Part shown: piece by piece, positions 12,106 through 64,000 of the stretch | Numbering within the stretch: position 1 is the first letter of the stretch | How the letters are laid out: every line of letters begins with the position of its first letter | Source of the DNA: Microvelia longipes | Lineage: Eukaryota > Arthropoda > Insecta > Hemiptera > Veliidae | Direction of reading: 5' to 3' | NCBI GenBank assembly: GCA_018340805.1 | Contig: JACMZG010000008.1 | Location: forward strand, 72,782,049 to 72,846,048 | Length of the DNA stretch: 64,000 nucleotides | Program-made: the position numbers and the translations under genes | Notes under the pieces: model-generated | Told to the model about the DNA's origin: nothing | Seen by the model: the letters and a program-made list of their open reading frames with translations, nothing else | Databases searched by the model: none

Positions 12106-12276
12106 TCAGTAAGATAAGTTGAAGTGAAGAGTTTTGTTGTGAGGTTGGAGACCATTTAATCTTGCTTTCATCAACAAATATAATAAATTTAAAGAATTAC
12201 TCTTAGAGGCCGGGCTTGTACTGGTTAGTTCTAGTTTTATACCTTCTTCTGGACCATATCTCTTACCAAATCGCAT
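12106..12276 (-). CDS. Prepropeptide exon 2: RF-amide C-terminus and propeptide
   Basis: Starts directly after TTATTTAG with MRFGKRYGPEEG. A contiguous upstream reading is blocked by an in-frame TAG, so this reading frame needs splicing. It ends at TGA 12108-12106. The frame stays open for 56 codons in very AT-rich DNA. Confidence 0.58.
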   Translation of the reverse strand: MRFGKRYGPEEGIKLELTSTSPASKSNSLNLLYLLMKARLNGLQPHNKTLHFNLSY

Positions 12277-13258
12277 CTAAATAAGAATTAGTACTTAATA
12301 AGTATCTAATAGTATCAAACAGTTAACAGATATAAGTATAAATGTCATAGAGGGTTAATAAAAATCATTATCATAACATGATAATAATGAATTAATTTTA
12401 ACAATTATGATTAAAATCATAAAAAAAAATGCTGAATGATCTATTATAATAGGTGAGATTGATATCCATCATGCTATTTATAAGGGTAACATACAACCAA
12501 TAATATGCACAGTGGATGATTCAGGTGAAATCTTTTTGGTAATAAATTTTTAAGTTCATCAAAGTACTTTGAGTGAAAAATAAATACAAATTAAATTAAA
12601 TTTAAGGTCATTAACACAATGTTTTCTTAAATTATTATAATTCAATTCTTTCATATAAATTAAATGTTTAGAAATACTTAAATGTGGGTCCAAAGGAAAT
12701 TTTAACTTCTGAGAATTAACAGAAACTTTGTATTGGCATAAATTAAGTCTCGACTTGAAACTAAAATAATTTCACAGCCCTTTAAAATAATAATAAAGCA
12801 TTGCTTACTTGGCTGTATTGTTTTATTTATACTATTTACTAACATGAAATTTAGTTATTATGATCTACATTACATTTAGTTCTGTATATAGTTAATTTTT
12901 AAGATGCTGTTTATTATAAAAAAATAATTTTATATAAAATCAATCTAATCTTAGCAAACTTTTGTTTGGTTGATGGCAGTGGAGGGAAGGGATAGACTCT
13001 GCGTGGCCTCTAATTAAAAAAATGCATGGCATTATCTATCATACAAGAGAACCTAACTTTTTTTTATTGGATACCCAAAATCTGATGTCTAAAAAATACA
13101 ATATAAAATATTACTGGCTGTCTAGTTTGGTGTCTGCAATCATTGCAATCATCAGCTGACTGGAATTTACACAAAACTTCACAACGTTTCCCTACCATTA
13201 TAAACCCAAAACTATTAATTATTCCTACTAAAAAAACTAAAATAAAGAAAATTTTCAT
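12106..13258 (-). CDS. Secreted RF-amide-type cysteine-containing prepropeptide, two exons
   Basis: Joins 13258-13115 and 12276-12106, with a phase 0 GT/AG intron of 838 bp (donor GTAATA, acceptor TTCTTATTTAG). The product is 104 residues. Residues 1-17 or so form a hydrophobic signal peptide (MKIFFILVFLVGIINS). Dibasic GKR follows at 23-25. Residues 26-51 have cysteines at 26, 30, 39 and 42 (C-x3-C-x8-C-x2-C) and end in RQPMRF, followed by GKR at 52-54, the classical amidation and cleavage signal. The remaining 50 residues are a cysteine-free C-terminal propeptide. I infer a secreted peptide hormone or neuropeptide, amidated at Phe and with two disulphides. The short segment before the first GKR could also be released as a peptide ending in IMV-amide. 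The family is unknown to me. Exon 1 read without splicing gives a 64-residue form lacking the RF-amide; the join is inferred, not proven. Confidence 0.62.
13115..13258 (-). CDS. Prepropeptide exon 1: signal peptide and cysteine segment
   Basis: 48 codons from ATG to the donor. A possible 3' splice site (TTTTTGTTTTAG) lies just upstream of the ATG, so a 5' UTR intron is an alternative to direct transcription from the TATA box near 13347. The cysteine and dibasic spacing is described in the gene entry. Confidence 0.6.
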
Positions 13259-13342
13259 AACTATTACTAAAACAAAAATAATAAATGCTATAAGTAACCG
13301 CACTTAAAGGGAAATGAAGGAAAATAACATGTGTTCAAACTC

Positions 13343-13350
13343 TTTATATA
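13343..13350 (-). promoter_or_regulatory. TATA box of the prepropeptide gene
   Basis: TATATAAA on the minus strand, about 85 bp before the start codon. Initiation about 30 bp downstream would give a 5' leader near 57 bases. Chance matches are common in AT-rich DNA; position is the main support. Confidence 0.4.
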
Positions 13351-13359
13351 GGAAAGTTT

Positions 13360-15004
13360 CAGGAGAAACAGTTTTAAATTAAAAAGTTTATTAAGTCTTA
13401 CATCATCAAAATTACTTCTACATGTCCACAAGTTGCAAATTTAATCACAAATAAGTGGAACATACGATGCTTAAATACAAATTAAGTGTATTTTCAAGTT
13501 TCTTAAAAACTTCAAGAAGTAAGTTCGACACCTTAACCAATTACATTAATTCAAAAGTTTTCTTCCTCTCTCACGAGACTCCCCCTCTTGTTGAAAAGAA
13601 TTAACAACTTGTCTAAGATAAGTTTCATATGTCTTCTTACAAAACTTATATTTTAATTAGTCTAATTGATAATGGTACTTTGTAGTAATTACAATTTATA
13701 AACTGAGTCACTGGTTTACTTGTTTTTGTAAAAGAATAAACATACGTTAGTGCAGTAAAGTTATAATTAAAACCAAGAGGAAAGTACAAGAATGATTAAT
13801 AACAGGTTAGGACAGAATACACTTAGTAGGAAAATACTCAGTTTATCTTCAAGTTGTAGTATTATACCACCTACAATGGTGATTTTTTTAATACCATAAA
13901 AAATTGATTTTTGAATCGTACTGATCTTGCAAGCCATTTAGGTTTTATCTCTGTTGCAAGCATTGGTGCATCCTTTGTTCAGCAGATAGTCTAGTCAACA
14001 AACAGGTTTTTTTGCCAAGTTTTAAATAGTTGAAATATGTTAGGATACATATTTAGAAATAATACCCACATAAAAAGTCCCCAAACTTTGCATCCCAGCT
14101 GAAATAGCAGTGGACCACCTAAATGTGTCCCATTTTAGTGGATTTCCTTTGAAAAAAAAATCGCTAATGTGATAGGTGTCATGGCAAGAATCGAACATCA
14201 GACCACAACACAAATCTGTTTCTTCTTGCCATTAAAAGCATTGCATGATTTTATCATTCATATTTTAATTGGTAATGTTATACGGAGATTGTTTTGAAAT
14301 ATTTTTCAAGGAGGACCTCATCTCTGGTACAGTTTTCTTAAGATGGTCTTAAATTTTATCAAGCCAAGTTTTTCATATAGTTTCCTTTGACAGTTTCTTA
14401 ATCCAAGAGGGGGCAGATTGCATTTAAGACATATCTAAATCCACTTTGACAGCACTAGCTCATGAAAAAGAAACAAAGTTCTGTAGATCAATGGAAAGTG
14501 AAAAAGATACTGAGCCTTCAGACCTCTGGAGTTAGATTCATAACCTAGATATAGAACCATGTAGAGTCCAGTTCTAAAAAACCGTTCCTAAACTGTCTTT
14601 TTCTAATATTGTTCCTAATATTGATGATGTTTTTTTTACAAAAGCAAATTTTACCAAAATAAAAATAAAAAATAATTTCAAACATTTTTTTATTTAGAAA
14701 TATTTTTTTTTTTTTTTATAATATTTTTTATCACAAGAAACAAAATATATCAAATATATTAATTATAAAAAAAATATAAATTAATAGCAAATAAAAATAA
14801 TACAAAATAAATATTAATTTTTCTTCCTTTTATAGCAAAATAAATGAGGTTACAACAAAAAATATTACAATTCAGTGTGTATACACACAAGGTTAATATA
14901 TTGAGTTGAAAACAATGCAATGAATTGATTTGAATAAAATATCAAACCACTGTATCAAACTTTAAATGCCATATTAAGTACAATCTAAGAACATTACTTG
15001 ACAT
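13360..15004. other. Intergenic, nothing recognised
   Basis: AT-rich spacer between the prepropeptide gene and the tandem arrays. The stretch 13960-14590 is less AT-rich and may be decayed coding or transposon DNA, but no frame is readable. Confidence 0.35.
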
Positions 15005-15165
15005 TAAAGTACAAAGTTCTATTTAAGTCTTACTAAATATCAAGTAAGGATATTAACAGAGGAATAAGTCTTACTCAATCTCAAGTAAGATTATTAATAG
15101 ATAATAAGTCTTATTCAACAATAAGAAAAGTTACTAACATAGGAATAAGACTTATTCAATATCAA

Positions 15166-16383
15166 GGGCGTGGCCAGAGAGGCGGGGGGGAGCCGGCAAG
15201 GAAAAGCATTTTTTAAATAATTTTAATTTAATAAAAATAATTAATTAAGTTTATAATTTTTATTCATAATAATTTGGAGCTTAAGGTAACTTTGGTCTTA
15301 AAAAATTAAATTAGTTTTTTGTTCAACATATTAATTTTGTGGTGATATTAGTAAAAATAAAAACTAAAATGTTTGCCATGTTCAGTTCAATAAAAATTTG
15401 TCTTTCGTTTTATTTTTGAATAAAACTAGTTTTGGTTTTGTTTGTAATACATACATACATACACACACATATTTATATACACACACACACACACACACAC
15501 ACAGGGTGTTTCATATAAAGTGTCCACCAGAAAAGGAGGTGATAGTATATTGAATGTATTTTCATACATCAATAGTCAAAAATGTAAGCTATTGTTGCTT
15601 AGAAAGTTGCAAAAACTGATCATTTTTGTCGTATAAAAGTAAATATAATGTGTTATTTTAACAAAATATTTTATTTTCGAAAGTAATTTAATTATACGAT
15701 TTTTAGACTCTGGTAGGTAAAATAAACATATTTTATTCTTACAAATTTTTCTCTAAAACCACTCTTTTCTCTTGCTTTAGAGATATTTAATTATTGTATG
15801 AACCATGTAATTAACATTGTAGACATATGCAAAAATGCCAAGAAATATCAGTTTTTCCAACTTCTAGGAAGAATGGCTTAAAATTTTGACTATTGAATGT
15901 ATGAAAATATTTAGATTTTCTTAAAGAGCAATCATAAGAGAAGTTTTTTCCGTTCTTGGCTGAACTTTGGCTCATCTCTTACTTCCTCTTATGCCCTACT
16001 ATAAAAATTCCATAAAATTCATTTTTTTCAAAAAATCATGTTTCATGCAAAATTTTGGGCAGTAGTTCTAAAATACTGACATAGTTAGTAGTTTGTCCTT
16101 TAGGAAATTTACTCAGCTTTCTAATGAGATTAATTTCGCCTTAGCTTGAACAGTTAAAACCCTATTAACAATTTTATGATGTGAGGTCAAATATTTTTTA
16201 AAATATTAAATTTGACCTTGTGGGAAAACGGTTGGAGATCGGGGTTTATATTATAGGACATTTTTTGTTCCTTTTGAGGAGTACTATCACCTCCTTTTCT
16301 GGTGGACACTTTATATGAAACACCCAGTATATATGTATAAAATTAGCCCCCCCCCCCTCCAAAAGGCAACCGTGGCTACGCCC
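15166..16383. mobile_element. Outer transposon with GGGCGTGGCC ends
   Basis: Starts GGGCGTGGCC and ends GGCTACGCCC, with G-run and C-run segments just inside both ends (GGCGGGGGGG and CCCCCCCCCCTCC). It splits the tandem array and is itself split by the element at 15502-16327. Superfamily undetermined. Confidence 0.7.
15502..16327. mobile_element. Inner non-autonomous DNA transposon
   Basis: 46-bp terminal inverted repeats differ at one base: CAGGGTGTTTCATATAAAGT at left against CTGGGTGTTTCATATAAAGT at right (read inward). No transposase ORF. Inserted next to a (CA)n tract at 15478-15502. Terminal motif resembles that of 41594-42657. Confidence 0.9.
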
Positions 16384-17010
16384 ATACTCAATATTAAGAA
16401 AGGTTACTAACATAGGAATAAGACTTACTCAATATCAATTAATGCTCTCAAATACTACCTAGATAAAATAAGATCATTGCTTGCTCTTGTATTCATTTTT
16501 ATTATAAACAAAGAAGAAAAGTACAACTAATAACCGATATATAACAATATACGCTCTCTATATAAACAAGTAAATGCTACAACTATAATACAGCACACTT
16601 TCTTTAAACTCAGCTTAGTATTCAATCATAAATTAATAAAAACGGTGAAGAAGAAATAGCTAAAAAGAATGATTTCTAATTTTAATATTATATCTAGTAA
16701 TCGTTGATAAAGCTAATTAATTGGTCTTAAATGTCAAAGGAGCTAAGATCTTTAGCTTAAATAATACAAATTTAGATACTACATTAATTCATTAAACCTG
16801 TTAACAATAAAATAACAAGTAAAAATAATTTAGTCTAGAACTAAAATTATGCTTTCATTGAAATTTTAAAAAAGAAACACAAACCAATTCAATAGAAACC
16901 CTTTTGTCAAATTGAAATTACTGCTACTTAAGAGCATTTGGCTTAGAGGTTTACCACAATGCCTTACAATCCAATCCAATATCAGATTTAAACCTTACTG
17001 GACAAAGAGA

Positions 17011-17099
17011 CTTAGGCCAGTATTCAAAGACATCTTCCTAACATTCTCCTTAAGGAACAAGGAGAATGTTAGGAAGATGTCTTTGAATACGGGCCTTAG
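17011..17099. repeat. Near-perfect 41-bp hairpin
   Basis: Arms 17011-17051 and 17059-17099 are reverse complements with about two mismatches around a 7-base loop (AAGGAAC). The arm contains AAAGACATCTTCCTAACATT. Probably a tiny palindromic transposable element; a small-RNA hairpin is possible. Confidence 0.85.
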
Positions 17100-17339
17100 A
17101 CTAATAGAGGGAGGATTTAGGTAGAATAGCACAGTGATAAGGATTCTGGTAGTGTGACTACAATGAAACTAATACTTAGAGGGTGTATATAGGCAGAATA
17201 ACACAGTGATAAGGGGTCTCCTCTACAACATTTATATAGCACCCATTTGACAAACGGTGGTCATATTTCAGTGACGCCATATTAAATCACTTTATACAAC
17301 ACAGATAATTGAACGAACGTAAGTGAGTTCTTACATTTC

Positions 17340-18142
17340 AGAAGATTGGGACGGCGCGTATGTTTGTTTGTATGTTTGTATGTTTGTATGTTTGTTTTTG
17401 TGTTTGTTTGTACGTGTCGCAATAACTGCCGTAAAAATTGACCGATTTTGATAAAATTTTGTATACAGGTAAAACTAATTATGTGTCAGAGCTGTATAGT
17501 TTTTGGTAATATTCCGAAAAATATTTTCAAAATGGCAGCCAAAATGGCGAACCGGATAAAAAAAATTTTTGAGCGAAAAAATCGTGTTGTATATCGTTTG
17601 AAAGCTCTTAAAGAGTAGAAAAAGAAAATATATGTTTCATGGTCAAAATTTAAAAATTTTTTGAAAAATTTAAAAATGGCGGCTAAAATAATGAACCCAA
17701 AAAATTTAAAAATTGAAGGAATAACTCGAGTAATAATCGTTGTAAAGCTCTTTGATTAGTAGAACAAAAAAATGTTATATACTAAATTCCGAAAAATTCA
17801 ACACGGCGGCCATAATTTAATATAATAATTAGTTTTTACTAATTTTATAAGAATTTAAAAGATAAAGATCTATTGTAATATACTTTAGATACTTTTATTC
17901 AAGTAAAATTAACTATATGTCAGAGCTGTATAGTTTTTGGTAATATTCCGAAAAATATATTCAAAATGGCGGCCAATATGGCGGACCGGATAAAAGTTTT
18001 GAGCAAAAAATCGTGTTGTATATCGTTTAAAAGCTCTTAAAGAGTAGAAAAGAAAATATATTTTTCATGGTCAACATTTCAAATTTTTTTTATTAATTTA
18101 AAAATGGCGGCTAAAATAATAAACTCAAAAAATAAAATTTAA
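17340..18142. repeat. TGTT-rich tract plus duplicated approx. 430-bp unit
   Basis: (TGTT/TATG)n at about 17357-17412 is followed by a unit with GTCAGAGCTGTATAGTTTTT and ATTCCGAAAAATAT that starts again about 433 bp later (17486 and 17919). Both copies contain AAATGGCGGCC-type motifs. It runs directly into the satellite array. The opening resembles a widespread class of arthropod repeats. Confidence 0.8.
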
Positions 18143-19957
18143 ATCGAGCTTCTTTACCATTTATTATTATAAATATACGCGAGCCTTTTTTAATATGCAT
18201 TAATATTAATATAAGCAATCTAGCGAGCGAAGCGAGCCTATTTTAACGTTGTATTATAACAAATATAAGCAATCTAGCGAATGAAGCGAGCCTTTTTACT
18301 ATGCATTAATATAAAGTATAAGCAATCTAGCGAGCGAAGCGAGCCTTTTTTACAATATTTTATTATAAATATAAGCAAACTAGCGAGCGAAGCGAGCCTA
18401 TTTTAACGTTGTATTATTATAAATAAGCAATCTAACGAGCGAAGCGAGCCTTTTTTACTATGCATTAATATTAAATATAGCAATCTAGCGAGCGAAGCGA
18501 GCCTTTTTAATATATATTTTATTATAAATATAAGCAAATAGCGAGCGAAGCGAGCCTATTTTTTAACGTAGTATTATTATAAAATATAAGCAATCTAGCA
18601 AGCGAAGCGAGCCTATTTTTAACGTTGTTAATATTAAAATATAAGCAATCTAGCGAGCGAAGCGAGCCTTTTTTACTATGCATTATATTAAATATAAGCA
18701 ATCTAGCGAGCGAAGCGAGCCTTTTTACAATATATTTTATTATAAATATAAGCAATCTAGCAAGCAAAGCGAGCCTTATTTACTATGTATTATTATAAAT
18801 ATACGCAATCTAGCGAGCGAAGCGAGCCTTTTTTAATATGCATTAATATAAATCTACGCAATATAGCGAGCGAAGCGAGCCTTTTTTACAATATATTTTA
18901 TTATAAATATAAGCAATCTAGCGAGCGAAGCGAGCCTTCTTTTACATGCATGAATATAAATCTACGCAATCTAGCGAGCGAAGCGAGCCTTTTTTACAAT
19001 ATATTTTATTATTAATATAAGCAAACTAGTGAGCGAAGCGAGCCTATTTTTAACGTTGTATATTTAAATATAAGCAATCTAACGCGAGCGAGCCTTTTTT
19101 ACTATGCATTAATATTTAAATATAAGCAATCTAGCGAGCGAATCGAGCCTTTTTTAATATATATATTTTATTATAAATATAAGCAAACTAGCGAGCGAAG
19201 CGAGCCTATTATTTAACGTAGTATTATTATAAATATAAGCAATCTAGCAAGCGAAGCGAGCCTATTTTTACGTGTATTATTACAAATATAAGCAATCTAG
19301 GGGAGCGAAGCGAGCCTTTTTTACTATGCATTAATATTAAATATAAGCATCTAGCGAGCGAAGCGAGCCTTTTTTACAATATATTTTTTAAATATAAGCA
19401 ATCTAGCAAGCAAAGCGAGCCTTATTTACTATGTATTATATTAAATATACGCAATCTAGCGAGCGAAGCGAGCCTTTTTTAATATGTATTAATATAAATC
19501 TACGCAATCTAGCAGCGAAGCGAGCCTTTTTAATATATATTTTATTATAAATAAGCAATCTAGCGAGCGAAGCGAGCCTTCTTTTACATGCATGAATATT
19601 AAATCTACGCAATCTAGCGAGGGAAGCGAGCCTTTTTACTATGCATTAATATAAATCTACGCATCTAGCGAGCGAAGCGAGCCTTTTTACAATATATTTT
19701 ATTATAATATAAGCAATCTAGCGAGCGAAGCGAGCCTATTTTTAACGTTGTATTATTACAAATATAAGCAATCTAGCGAGCGAAGCGAGCCTTTTTTACA
19801 ATATATTTTATTATAAATATAAGCAATCTAGCGAGCGAAGCGAGCCTTATTTTAACTTTGTATTATTATAAATATAAGCAATCTAGCGAGCGTAGCGAGC
19901 CTATTTTACTATGTAAATGTTAAAGATACCTAAACTAGCAAGCGATGCGAGCCTTTT
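18143..19957. repeat. Satellite array, about 33 units of ~54 bp, higher-order organised
   Basis: Each unit has the core CTAGCGAGCGAAGCGAGCC, a T-run, then an AT-rich spacer of one of about six kinds. The order of spacer kinds from the unit at 18380 repeats, with minor changes, from the unit at 19027, giving a 12-unit higher-order period of about 647 bp. Frames reading RLASLARLLIF or SERSEP are artefacts. Confidence 0.95.
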
Positions 19958-20654
19958 TGAGTTTATACTTTAAAATAGTATAGCATCCGAATGTTTTGAT
20001 AAACTCATTTCGCTTGTTTTAAATTAATATTTTTTTTATGTATTCTTTGCCGTGAGTTCTTGATGCAACGCATTACTAGTTTAAGATTATATTCAACAAA
20101 TAATAATTAAAACTTATTTTAAAATAGTGGAAAAATAATGTAATATTTACTTTGAATTGTAATAATTTAGAAAAAAAATGTTACCAATGTACATTTACGG
20201 CACCTAGCTACCCTAGGAATGATAAGAGCTGTTATATCCTCCCTCTAAGTATTAGTCTCATTGCATGACTATTTCCAGTAGATACCATTAGAGTACTAAT
20301 TCCTCCTCTACAGAGACTAGACACACCCAAACTATCTACAACCCCTATCAGGGCTCACAATTTAAAATGCACTCGAGAAACTGCAGGGAAATTCTAAGGA
20401 ATCTCAAATGAATGAATTGTAGATTCCCAATTATTTTAATGTGCTATCCTTATTATTTGAAATAATGCAAAATCGTTCAAGTAATGCATTGAAGTTACTT
20501 TATTTTTAAGTTTTTAGCTCCTTTAAAGTTTTGAAATGATTATTTCATCAATTAGTTAATTATTGACTGTTATTTTTAATGCATTACAATAATCTTCACT
20601 TTATGATTCGCTCGTATAACTTATTTAAAAAAAATAATGTACATTAATATACTT
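19958..20654. other. Spacer downstream of HERC2
   Basis: No gene seen. Positions 20230-20270 share a CTCTAAGTATTAGTCTC motif (reverse of AATACTTAGAG) with 17150-17215 and 60914-60980, a small dispersed repeat. Confidence 0.4.
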
Positions 20655-20660
20655 TTTATT
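20655..20660 (-). promoter_or_regulatory. HERC2 poly(A) signal
   Basis: AATAAA on the minus strand, 40 bp after the HERC2 stop. It is the first such hexamer downstream, which would mean a very short 3' UTR. Confidence 0.6.
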
Positions 20661-20699
20661 TTGATAGAAAAAATCTAAATAAAATTTAGTGGGATTTGA

Positions 20700-61819
<41,120 letters not shown>

Positions 61820-63375
61820 CTGAAACAAGACAAAACTAAATATTAATAAATTATTCAATATAATATCTAGCATTATTCATAAATCAAAATTATATAACCA
61901 GGGATTCAATATAATATCATTATAACAATATAACATCAGTATAATCAATAAAACATTATAGAAAAATCGAAAAGATATAAGAAGGGATTCCATATAATAT
62001 CTAACATTATAGATAATTCAAAAAGATATTAGTAGGGATTCAATATAAAATCTAACATGTAAGGGTACTTGGAATAAAAATACAATTTTTTCTTTGTTTT
62101 CATTTTTAGATTATAAAGTAATAGTAAACATTTAGATTATAAAGTAGTTTTTTTAGATTGTATGTATGTGTATATACATGTATACATGGGTTTATGTGTG
62201 TATATATTTATATATGCTCAAAATATAATACATTTAAAATAAAAGTCATAAACATTACCTCTTACAACCTTATAATAATTTAACAAAAACAAATAAATCC
62301 CCCACACTCAGGATTTTCTTGGTGGGGTTTCCTTTTATAATTTACATAAATGTTAATTAGTATTTGTATTCTTTAATTGATTTATAAGATTGCATGTCAA
62401 CGATTTTTTATTGGTAGATAAAGGTTCTTTTTTATTATTATTATTTAATTATATTTGTTTTCTTAAAAATTTGGCACTCAAAAGCCTGGTTTCAACATAA
62501 ACAATGCAACTCATAACTTAATGGGCTCAGGCTCATTGTGTTAAGTTGGGCCTGCCTTTGGTCCCCACCAATCTAGTGTCAGGCCGGACACCTGATAATA
62601 TATAAAAATAAAATTAAACACATTTATTGACCACTACATTTAAAGATCTAAATTAAAGATTGTTAATTACGTTACTAGAATTTAGTCATAAATTAACATA
62701 AACACTCTACTTTTACAAGCTTTTGAATCTAAGCAGATCCTTTCTTAAGGTATAACTTGTTCAAATATACCTTTTAAATAAATAAATAAACGTTTATTAC
62801 TATCCAATAACATAATTAAACATACAAAAAAAGATGTAACAAAAAGAAAACACCAATATCTCTTGGATAGTAAATGGTTGTTGTTCAGCTTTTCAGCTGG
62901 TCTTCCATAACAACCATTTGGAAGGTTTTACATAAAACAATAATAATCATTTAAATAAATAAACCTATTCAACCATGTATGTGTACACGTTAATAATTTA
63001 ACAAAATTTTACAGAAAAAAAATAAAGAAAGGTAAAAGAGAGATCAAAATTTCTCAGAGATCAAAAAGAGATGACTGATATCCGTTAAGTATTTACTTTT
63101 ATATTGTAATCATGCAATTGCTTTATTATAATTATACCTTATCACATTATAATTAAATTATATATGAGTAAAAAAGACAAAGAACAAAGGACTTCTAAAA
63201 ACAAGCTGGGAAGTTTATAAGAAAATAAAATAAAACAACAACAAAAATGTAAATACAAATAGACACAAACGCACACATATATGTATGTATGTGTGCATAC
63301 ATACATACACATACATACATACACACACGTATATACATATACATAAACACACATATACATATATATACACATATA
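61820..63375. other. HERC2 intron, no further exon recognised
   Basis: Contains an AATAAATAAATAAACGTTTA stretch at about 62778 resembling retroelement 3' tails and a gapped piece (62540-62600, GGGCCTGCCTTTGG, CTAGTGTCAGGCC) faintly like the foldback element's arm. No exon found. Confidence 0.4.
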
Positions 63376-63379
63376 CATA

Positions 63380-63398
63380 CATATATATATACATACAT

Positions 63399-63455
<57 letters not shown>

Positions 63456-63460
63456 CACAT
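63380..63460. repeat. (TA)n / (CATA)n microsatellite
   Basis: CATA repeats from about 63270 pass into a pure TA tract. Tyr/Ile-rich ORFs here are artefacts. Confidence 0.95.
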
Positions 63461-63469
63461 ATACATATA

Positions 63470-63893
63470 TGTTTTATAGACTTGTCAAAGGTGTAATATC
63501 TCAGTAGTTATATTTAATTTTATTGGTTTTTAAAAGGTGTGATATCTATATAGTTTTATTTAATTTTATAGATTTGTTAAAGGTGTGATATCTCAGTAGT
63601 ATTATAGATTTGTTAAAGGTGTGATATCTCAGTAGGTTTATAGATTTGTTAAAGGTGATATCTCAGTGTTTTATAGATTTGTTAAAGGGTGATATCTCAG
63701 TTGTTAAAGGTGGGATATCTAAGTAGTTTTATAGATTTGTTAAAGGTGTGATATCTCAGTAGTTTTATAGATTTGTTAAAGGTGTGATATCTCAGTATTT
63801 TTATAGATTAGTTAAAGGTGGGATATCTCAGTAGTATTATAGACTTGTTAAAGTTGGGATATCTCAGTAGTTTTATTGATTTGTTAAAGGAGT
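63470..63893. repeat. Tandem array of a ~36-bp unit
   Basis: About 12 copies of TTTTATAGATTTGTTAAAGG plus TGTGATATCTCAGTAG, some shortened. It directly follows the TA tract. Confidence 0.93.
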
Positions 63894-64000
63894 AATCCCT
63901 TGATGAATTATATCTTCCTTCATAACATCAGCAGTTTTAATAAAATTTATTAATGTTAGAAAAGCATTTGGTTTTACGTAAATGTAAATGGTATAAAAAA

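Larger units (their letters stand above)
15005..16460. repeat. Approx. 50-bp tandem array split by a transposon
   Basis: Units containing GGAATAAGACTTACTCAATA and CAAGTAAG/TTACTAACA are repeated about four times before 15165 and resume at 16384-16440 after the insertion. Confidence 0.75.

Noticed and set aside
18522..19015. ORFs over the satellite array (RLASLARLLIF and SERSEP repeats)
   Set aside because: Unit length and frame vary from unit to unit; the frames are by-products of the repeat.
18143..19957. A CRISPR-like array (regular repeats with differing spacers)
   Set aside because: Spacers are recurrent AT-rich variants rather than unique, the genome is eukaryotic and no cas genes are present.

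Overview
This is animal nuclear DNA, very AT-rich, with spliced genes and dense transposon debris. It is probably from an arthropod: it combines an insect-style amidated prepropeptide, mariner, Helitron and Penelope-like elements, and tRNA- and 5S-derived repeats. I cannot name the species. All three genes I can support lie on the minus strand, so transcription runs from right to left.

Right two-thirds (20.66-64 kb): most of one gene, HERC2, a giant HECT E3 ubiquitin ligase. I traced 20 consecutive coding exons (61819 down to 20700) whose splice phases all agree. They give about 3,592 residues plus the stop. The N-terminal part, roughly the first thousand residues including the first RCC1 propeller, lies beyond position 64000. 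The window holds, in order, the cytochrome-b5-like domain, the MIB/HERC2 domain, a UBA-like segment, CPH, a ZZ zinc finger, DOC/APC10, the second and third RCC1-like propellers, and the HECT domain with its catalytic cysteine. The middle of the protein, from MIB/HERC2 to the third propeller, sits on one 7,759-bp exon, while every other exon is 90-276 bp.

Middle (11.95-13.35 kb): a small two-exon gene for a secreted prepropeptide of 104 residues. It has a signal peptide, then GKR, then a 27-residue segment with four cysteines ending in RF, then GKR. This looks like a cysteine-containing RF-amide neuropeptide or hormone. I do not recognise the family, and it is the best candidate for something undescribed. 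It has a TATA box upstream and a poly(A) signal downstream.

Left (2.07-6.40 kb): a three-exon vitamin K epoxide reductase gene (182 aa) with an internally deleted mariner element in its second intron.

The rest is repeats. The most striking is a satellite array (18.14-19.96 kb) of about 33 units of roughly 54 bp built on a GCGAGCGAAGCGAGCC core, with a 12-unit higher-order period. Others are: a transposon nested in a second element nested in a tandem array (15.0-16.5 kb); a Helitron carrying its own 119-bp minisatellite (23.4-24.5 kb); a Penelope-like remnant between inverted repeats (29.7-30.5 kb); three copies of a palindromic element of about 600 bp, all in HERC2 introns; two copies of a foldback element of about 610 bp, one nested in another transposon; tRNA-derived composites; three 5S rRNA-derived fragments; and several long (TA)n tracts. 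The three genes have no evident shared pathway; their common strand is the only link the sequence shows.
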